From: DASQPR01 sp963836775
Lineage (GTDB): Bacteria; Actinomycetota; Actinomycetes; Mycobacteriales; Micromonosporaceae
Length of the DNA stretch: 64,000 bases
NCBI GenBank assembly: GCA_963836775.1
Contig: CAWIKR010000003.1
Location: 124,001-188,000, forward strand
Reading direction: 5' to 3'
The position numbers and the translations under genes are program-made. The notes below the pieces were generated by a model, which worked only from the letters and a program-made list of their open reading frames with translations, made no database searches and had not been told where the DNA came from. Positions 58,829 through 64,000 of the stretch are shown here, piece by piece (position 1 is the stretch's first letter; each line of letters starts with the position of its first letter).

Positions 58829-59565
58829 TCAGGTGATGTCGTTGTGCCACCGAATACCGGAGTTGGTCGCCGCCAGGCAGATCGCGAGCACGAGGCCGAC
58901 CACGCCGAGCGCGATGCCGATCGTGGCCAGGTTCTTGTTGGTGGCCCGGCCCTGCTTGATCCGCTGCAGGTGCATGACTCCGGTGGCGATCGCCACGAGC
59001 GCCGGAAGGATGTCGAAGAGGAACGTCCCACCGTGACCACCGAAGCCCAGACACGGCCCGCAGCACAGGGTGATCACGCCGAACACCGTTGACAGGATGC
59101 CCAGCATGTTCTGCTGACCGCCGAGCTGGTTGACGATGCCGCCGCGCCCGCGCCTGCTCCGCCGGCGGCCGGCGGCACCGGACCCGTGCCGCCACCGGAC
59201 CAACCGGGAGGGCCGGCCGGTATGCCGCCCGGCGTCCCGCCGGGTGGTGGCGGTGCTGGTGGCGGTGGTGGCGGCGGTGGTGGCGGAGTGCCAGGAAACC
59301 CGGTGGGCTGCTGATCGCCCACGACACCGGACGTTGACCCACCGGACGGCGGCGGGTATCCGGTGCCGGTTCCGCCGGGGTAATCGCTGGATCGCGGGGT
59401 GGTCGGACCCGGCGGCGGCGTGCTGGCCGGCGGCGGATAGTCGCTGGGGGCGCCGTCGCCGGGTGCGCCGGTCGGCTCCGGAGACGAGGTCTCGCCGCCA
59501 TCGGGTTGCCAGCCCTGGGACTCGTCCTCGGGGTTGGGGACCCCGGGAGTTCCTGGTGTGGTCAC
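58829..59565 (-). pseudogene. Pro-rich DUF4190-like membrane protein, frame disrupted
   Basis: The N-terminal frame (MTTPGTPGVPNPEDESQGWQ onward) is a long Pro/Gly/Ser-rich cytoplasmic tail with a run of ten prolines. The C-terminal frame (GGIVNQLGGQQNMLGILSTV to IRWHNDIT) has two or three TM helices with CCGPC and LATIGIALGVVGLVLAICLA, as in DUF4190 proteins. The two join if one G is added near 59138 (GGG read as GG). The gene is divergent from purN. It is probably intact in the organism. Confidence 0.75.
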
Positions 59566-59683
59566 CGCGACGCCTCCTGTCCTGTCGCCTCTCCCGCTAA
59601 TATCCGACTTACCGACCTCTTATCGGGCGTCTTCCGCGAAACCGACCACTCGGGTCGCGCGCCGGGCGACCAGGGCAAAGCTG

Positions 59684-59689
59684 TAAAGT
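59684..59689 (+). promoter_or_regulatory. -10 element of a likely leaderless purN promoter
   Basis: TAAAGT lies seven bases before the GTG of purN, with no ribosome-binding site between. This is the fourth such arrangement in the window. Confidence 0.5.
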
Positions 59690-59696
59690 CCCGTGC

Positions 59697-60302
59697 GTGA
59701 CCGCGCGCCTCGTTGTGCTCATTTCCGGCACCGGAACCAACCTCCAAGCCCTGCTCGATGCGTGCGCGGATCGGTCGTACGGAGCCGAGGTCGTCGCCGT
59801 CGGATCGGACCGCGACGGCGTCGAGGGTCTGGCCCGGGCCGAGAAGGCCACCGTGCCGACATTCGTCCGGTCGGTGACGGCGTTCGACACCCGGCAAGCG
59901 TGGGACGAGTCGCTGACGGAGGCGGTCGCCGAGCACCGCCCGGACCTGGTGGTGTCGGCCGGCTTCCTGAAACTCGTGGGTGCCGCGTTCCTGGACGCGT
60001 TCGGTGACCGCTACATCAATACGCACAACTCGCTGCTGCCGTCGTTCGCCGGCATGCACGGCCCGCGCGACGCGTTCGCGGCCGGGGTGAAGGTCGCCGG
60101 CGCGACGCTCTTCTTCGTCGACAGCGGAGTCGACACCGGACCGATCATCGCGCAGGTCGCGGTGCCGGTCCTCGACGACGACACGGAAGACACGCTGACC
60201 GAGCGGATCAAGGCGGCCGAACGCGTACAACTCGTTGACGTGGTAGGCCGGATGGTCCGCGACGGCTGGACCATCAAGGGACGGAAGGTAACCATTCCAT
60301 GA
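59697..60302 (+). CDS. purN: Phosphoribosylglycinamide formyltransferase
   Basis: It transfers a formyl group from 10-formyl-THF to GAR in purine synthesis. The 201-residue protein has VLISGTGTNLQALLDA, the catalytic Asn/His segment INTHNSLLPSFAGMHGPRDA and the Asp in FFVDSGVDTGPIIAQ. It starts with GTG and overlaps purH by four bases (ATGA), the classical purN-purH pair. Confidence 0.95.
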   Translation: MTARLVVLISGTGTNLQALLDACADRSYGAEVVAVGSDRDGVEGLARAEKATVPTFVRSVTAFDTRQAWDESLTEAVAEHRPDLVVSAGFLKLVGAAFLDAFGDRYINTHNSLLPSFAGMHGPRDAFAAGVKVAGATLFFVDSGVDTGPIIAQVAVPVLDDDTEDTLTERIKAAERVQLVDVVGRMVRDGWTIKGRKVTIP

Positions 60303-61864
60303 GCGGCACCGACGTGAAGCCGATCAAGCGGGCGCTGCTGTCCGTCTATTACAAGGACGGCCTCGACGACCTGGCACGGGCACTGGTCGAAAGCGGTGCC
60401 GAGCTGGTGTCCACCGGCACCACCGCGGCCCACATCGAGTCGCTGGGCCTGCCGGTGACCCGGGTCGAGTCGGTCACCGGGTTCCCCGAGTGCCTCGACG
60501 GGCGGGTCAAGACGCTGCACCCCGCGATCCACGCCGGCCTCCTTGCCGACCTGCGGCTGGACAGCCACACCCGGCAGCTTGCCGAACTCGGGATCGCGCC
60601 GTTCGACCTGCTGGTCAGCAACCTCTACCCGTTCCAGGAGACGGTCGCCTCCGGTGCCGGCTTCGAGGATTGCGTCGAAAAGATCGACATCGGCGGCCCG
60701 GCGATGGTGCGGTCGGCCGCCAAGAACCACGCCAGCGTCGCGGTCGTGACTGCTCCGGATGCGTACCCGATGATCATTGAGGCCATCCAGCGCGGAGGTC
60801 TCACTGATGACCAGCGCCGGGCGCTCGCGGCCCGTGCGTTCGCGGACATCGCCGCCTATGACGTGGCCATCGCCGACTGGATGTCGGTGCAGGTCGCGAT
60901 CGGCGAAGGCGGCTGGTGGCCGGAGTTCGGCGGCGCCGCGATGACGCGTTCGGCGACCCTCCGGTACGGCGAGAACCCGCATCAGAAGGCCGCCCTCTAC
61001 GTCGACGCGACCCGGCCGGCCGGCCTGGCTCAGGCGGAGCAGTTGCAGGGCAAGGAGATGTCCTACAACAACTACGTGGACGCGGACGCCGCCTGGCGCA
61101 GCGCCAACGACTTCGCCGACCCGTGCGTCGCCATCATCAAGCACGCGAACCCGTGCGGCATCGCCGTCGGCTCGGACATCGCCGAGGCCCACCGCAAGGC
61201 GCATGCGTGCGATCCGGTCTCCGCCTACGGCGGTGTCGTCGCCGCCAACCGTCCGGTCACCGAAGCGCTCGCCGGCCAGCTTGCCGACGTGTTCACGGAG
61301 GTGATCGTGGCGCCGGCGTTCGACGACGGCGCGCTGGCGCTGTTCGCGAAGAAGAAGAATCTGCGGGTGCTGGTCGCGCCGGCGTGGGCGCCGGAGACCG
61401 TGGAACAGCGCCAGATCTCCGGCGGCACGCTGGTGCAGACCGCCGATCGCGCCAATGAGCCGGAGGACGACGCGCGCACCTGGACCCTGGTCGCCGGATC
61501 CGACGTCGATGACGAGACGCTCAAGGATCTGCAGTTCGCCTGGCGCGCGGTGCGTTCGGTGAAGTCCAACGCGATCCTGCTCGCTTCCGACCGGGCCGCG
61601 GTCGGCGTCGGGATGGGGCAGGTCAATCGGGTGGACTCGGTGCGGCTCGCGGTGTCCCGCGCCGGCGCGGATCGGGCCAAGGGCGCGGTCTGCGCCAGCG
61701 ACGCGTTCTTCCCGTTCGCCGATGGTCCGGAGCTGCTGATCGAGGCCGGCGTCAAGGCCATTGTCGAGCCTGGCGGCTCGATTCGGGACGAGGACGTGAT
61801 CGCGGCGTGCGCCAAGGCTGGTGTGACGCTCTACTTCACCGGGACCCGGCACTTCTTCCACTAA
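60299..61864 (+). CDS. purH: Bifunctional AICAR transformylase / IMP cyclohydrolase
   Basis: It catalyses the last two steps of IMP synthesis. The N-terminal cyclohydrolase (MGS-like) domain has ALLSVYYKDGLDDLARALVE and DGRVKTLHPAIHAGLLAD. The C-terminal transformylase has RYGENPHQKAALY, KHANPCGIAVG (catalytic Lys-His) and SDAFFPFADG, ending TGTRHFFH. It has 521 residues. It is coupled to purN. Confidence 0.96.
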   Translation: MSGTDVKPIKRALLSVYYKDGLDDLARALVESGAELVSTGTTAAHIESLGLPVTRVESVTGFPECLDGRVKTLHPAIHAGLLADLRLDSHTRQLAELGIAPFDLLVSNLYPFQETVASGAGFEDCVEKIDIGGPAMVRSAAKNHASVAVVTAPDAYPMIIEAIQRGGLTDDQRRALAARAFADIAAYDVAIADWMSVQVAIGEGGWWPEFGGAAMTRSATLRYGENPHQKAALYVDATRPAGLAQAEQLQGKEMSYNNYVDADAAWRSANDFADPCVAIIKHANPCGIAVGSDIAEAHRKAHACDPVSAYGGVVAANRPVTEALAGQLADVFTEVIVAPAFDDGALALFAKKKNLRVLVAPAWAPETVEQRQISGGTLVQTADRANEPEDDARTWTLVAGSDVDDETLKDLQFAWRAVRSVKSNAILLASDRAAVGVGMGQVNRVDSVRLAVSRAGADRAKGAVCASDAFFPFADGPELLIEAGVKAIVEPGGSIRDEDVIAACAKAGVTLYFTGTRHFFH

Positions 61865-61932
61865 ATTGGCGGGACACTGCGCCGGCTTTTGACGGCGTCT
61901 TCGCTGCCTCTTCGGAGCGCCTTCGGCGATCC

Positions 61933-62130
61933 TCATCGGCGGCTGTAGACACCGTCGCCGGCGCTGGTCCCGTGCGCGGCGGCGTGCGCGTCTGTCGCGG
62001 TTGGCGTCGCGGTCACCGCTCGGCTCGGGCCGACGTCTTCCCGTCTCGTCGATACTCCTCGTGCAATCCAGACGCCGTCGCCGCTGCTGTGCGGGCCGCG
62101 CGCGGCGGCGTGCGGGTCGGTAAGGGCCAT
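61933..62130 (-). CDS. Possible small protein with an internal repeat
   Basis: A 65-codon frame starting MALTDPHAAARGPHSSGDGV contains a second, diverged copy of its opening: TDPHAAARGPHSSGDGVW and TDAHAAAHGTSAGDGVY. The DNA has matching degenerate direct repeats. It lies 27 bases downstream of a DUF805 gene on the same strand. There is no clear ribosome site and it may be non-coding; the rest of 61865-62157 holds nothing recognisable. Confidence 0.2.
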   Translation of the reverse strand: MALTDPHAAARGPHSSGDGVWIARGVSTRREDVGPSRAVTATPTATDAHAAAHGTSAGDGVYSRR

Positions 62131-62157
62131 CGCGCGCGGTGCGGGTGGCTGCGCCGG

Positions 62158-62571
62158 CTACTCCTGCCACTCCGCCAGGTCACGGGCCGCTTTTCGGGCG
62201 GCCGCCCGATCATCGAGCGGGCCCATGGCTTCCTGACCGGCCCGGTTGCCGTACCGATTCTGGTCGTCGCTCGGTTGCAGCGTCATGGCCAGCAGCAGCA
62301 ACCAGCCCAGGATCGGCACCAGCACCAGCAGCGCCAGCCAGCCGGATCGGTCAGTGTCGTGCAAGCGGCGCACGGTGACAGCGATCGCCGGCAACAACGT
62401 CAGCACCAGGAACGCGAGGTCGATCGCCTGGAACGTCGTCGACCCGTCGGAGAGGACCCGCAGACCGATCGAGATCGCCAGGTTGACCAGGCCAAACGTC
62501 CAGTATTCGGCCCGGCCGGCGCGGCCCGAGAAACTCGCGTACTGACGATACGGCGCGAAGTACCAGCGCAC
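62158..62571 (-). CDS. DUF805 membrane protein
   Basis: The 137-residue protein begins with the family's start (RWYFAPYRQYASFSGRAGRA, EYWTF), has four TM helices and the conserved AVTVRRLHDTDRSGW motif. A C-terminal charged tail follows. The GTG at 62571 has GGAAGGA upstream. DUF805 proteins are small inner-membrane proteins of unknown role. It is the downstream member of a DUF805 pair. Confidence 0.85.
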   Translation of the reverse strand: MRWYFAPYRQYASFSGRAGRAEYWTFGLVNLAISIGLRVLSDGSTTFQAIDLAFLVLTLLPAIAVTVRRLHDTDRSGWLALLVLVPILGWLLLLAMTLQPSDDQNRYGNRAGQEAMGPLDDRAAARKAARDLAEWQE

Positions 62572-62663
62572 GATGCTTCCTTCCGGGTCGAGGGGAGGTG
62601 CCGTGGACAAGATACTGGCCGGGCGCACTACGTGCTGCCCGGCCAGTGACCAAACGCTCCGGC

Positions 62664-63023
62664 CTAAGCGGCGGCCAGCTTGGGGTCGGGGCCGTACTGG
62701 TTCGGGCCGCGGGTGCCGGCCAGGCACGTGAGCACGAACAGCCAGATGCCACCGATGAACGGAACGAAGGCGATCAGGAGCCAGGCACCGGACTTGTTCA
62801 GGTCGTGCAGGCGGCGTACGCCAACGGCCAGGCCCGGGACGAAGATTGCCAGGACGTAGACGAAGAGCAGGATCATCACGATGTTGGAGTTCGTCGAGGC
62901 GTACAGCACATCCAGAACTACCGTGATGATCGCGTTGAAAAGCGCGAACATCCAGTACTCCTTGCGGCGCGCACGACCGTCGAAGCCGGCGTAGTTCTTG
63001 AGAACACTGAGGTACCAGTTCAT
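62664..63023 (-). CDS. DUF805 membrane protein
   Basis: The 119-residue protein starts MNWYLSVLKNYAGFDGRARR, has KEYWMF, four TM helices and VGVRRLHDLNKSGAW, all typical of DUF805. GGGAGGA lies nine bases before the ATG. It shares the family and direction of the next gene and the two probably arose by duplication. Confidence 0.88.
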   Translation of the reverse strand: MNWYLSVLKNYAGFDGRARRKEYWMFALFNAIITVVLDVLYASTNSNIVMILLFVYVLAIFVPGLAVGVRRLHDLNKSGAWLLIAFVPFIGGIWLFVLTCLAGTRGPNQYGPDPKLAAA

Positions 63024-63141
63024 GAGGGGGTCCTCCCGTTGTATGTGCTTGACGGTGATCAAGCAGGGAGGAATTTAGGGCCCGCCGGGAACCTCGTCAA
63101 TAGCCTAGGAAGCCGGTCCTGATCAGCGGTTTCCCGGCTCT

Positions 63142-64000
<859 letters not shown>

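Noticed and set aside
60011..62170. A 719-codon minus-strand frame opposite purN-purH
   Set aside because: Antisense shadow of two well-conserved purine genes; composition is Arg/Gly/Asp-rich and no motif appears.

Overview
This is a 64 kb stretch of a high-GC actinobacterial chromosome. The order acpS-nnr-alr, tsaE-tsaB-rimI-tsaD, groES-groEL, a whiD-like and a bldM-like gene, guaB and guaB3, guaA, then pcrA, sucC-sucD, purN-purH matches the core arrangement I know from Streptomyces and other filamentous actinomycetes. A WhiD-type WhiB protein beside a BldM-type regulator points to a sporulating or filamentous lineage. GTG and TTG starts, Pro/Thr/Ala-rich extracytoplasmic linkers and several TANNNT-N6-start (leaderless) promoters fit this. 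The genus cannot be named from the sequence. I saw no rRNA, tRNA, CRISPR, transposase or phage gene.

Layout. 0.3-7.4 kb (+): holo-ACP synthase, NAD(P)HX repair enzyme, alanine racemase, an alpha/beta hydrolase and the t6A tRNA-modification set tsaE/tsaB/rimI/tsaD, closely packed. 7.5-16.5 kb: an accessory cell-surface region with a minus-strand operon (ECF-type sigma factor, membrane anti-sigma-like protein, small membrane protein, fused NodB deacetylase/GT2 polysaccharide synthase), then three secreted proteins (GH18-like, Asp-box propeller, S53 protease). 16.6-24.5 kb: HAD hydrolase, a heterodimeric ABC exporter with complementary degenerate ATP sites, a DUF559-type protein, YbaK, a THUMP-type methyltransferase and a lipoprotein. 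24.6-33.8 kb: groES-groEL under two CIRCE operators, a sulfite-oxidase-like membrane protein, the divergent whiD/bldM pair, a DUF5319 gene, guaB and guaB3. 34-43 kb: thioesterase-like and DUF72 genes, guaA, PspC, two double-NUDIX genes, and the phosphatidylethanolamine pair pssA and psd (convergent; psd carries an extra N-terminal domain). 43.3-47.6 kb: an envelope-stress locus (small membrane protein, PspC multi-TM protein, divergent PspC-histidine kinase and LuxR response regulator). 47.7-53 kb: zinc ribbon, PIG-L deacetylase, chorismate mutase, two membrane proteins, pcrA. 53-64 kb: a degenerate M23 protein behind a structured leader, a B12-binding protein, sucCD, a DUF6350 protein, purN-purH, two DUF805 proteins and a peptide-ABC ATPase cut by the window end.

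Two features stand out across the window. First, eight single-base frame disruptions in seven genes (groEL twice, whiB, DUF5319, second NUDIX, anti-sigma tail, PspC N-terminus, a Pro-rich membrane protein) each leave recognisable protein on both sides. That many in conserved genes suggests consensus errors in the assembly more than genuine decay. Second, several intergenic regions hold structure no gene explains: a compact three-way-junction leader before the M23 gene, alternative hairpins before sucC, four different short-period tandem arrays, a 111-bp inverted repeat after groEL, and a TetR-type operator with no regulator nearby.
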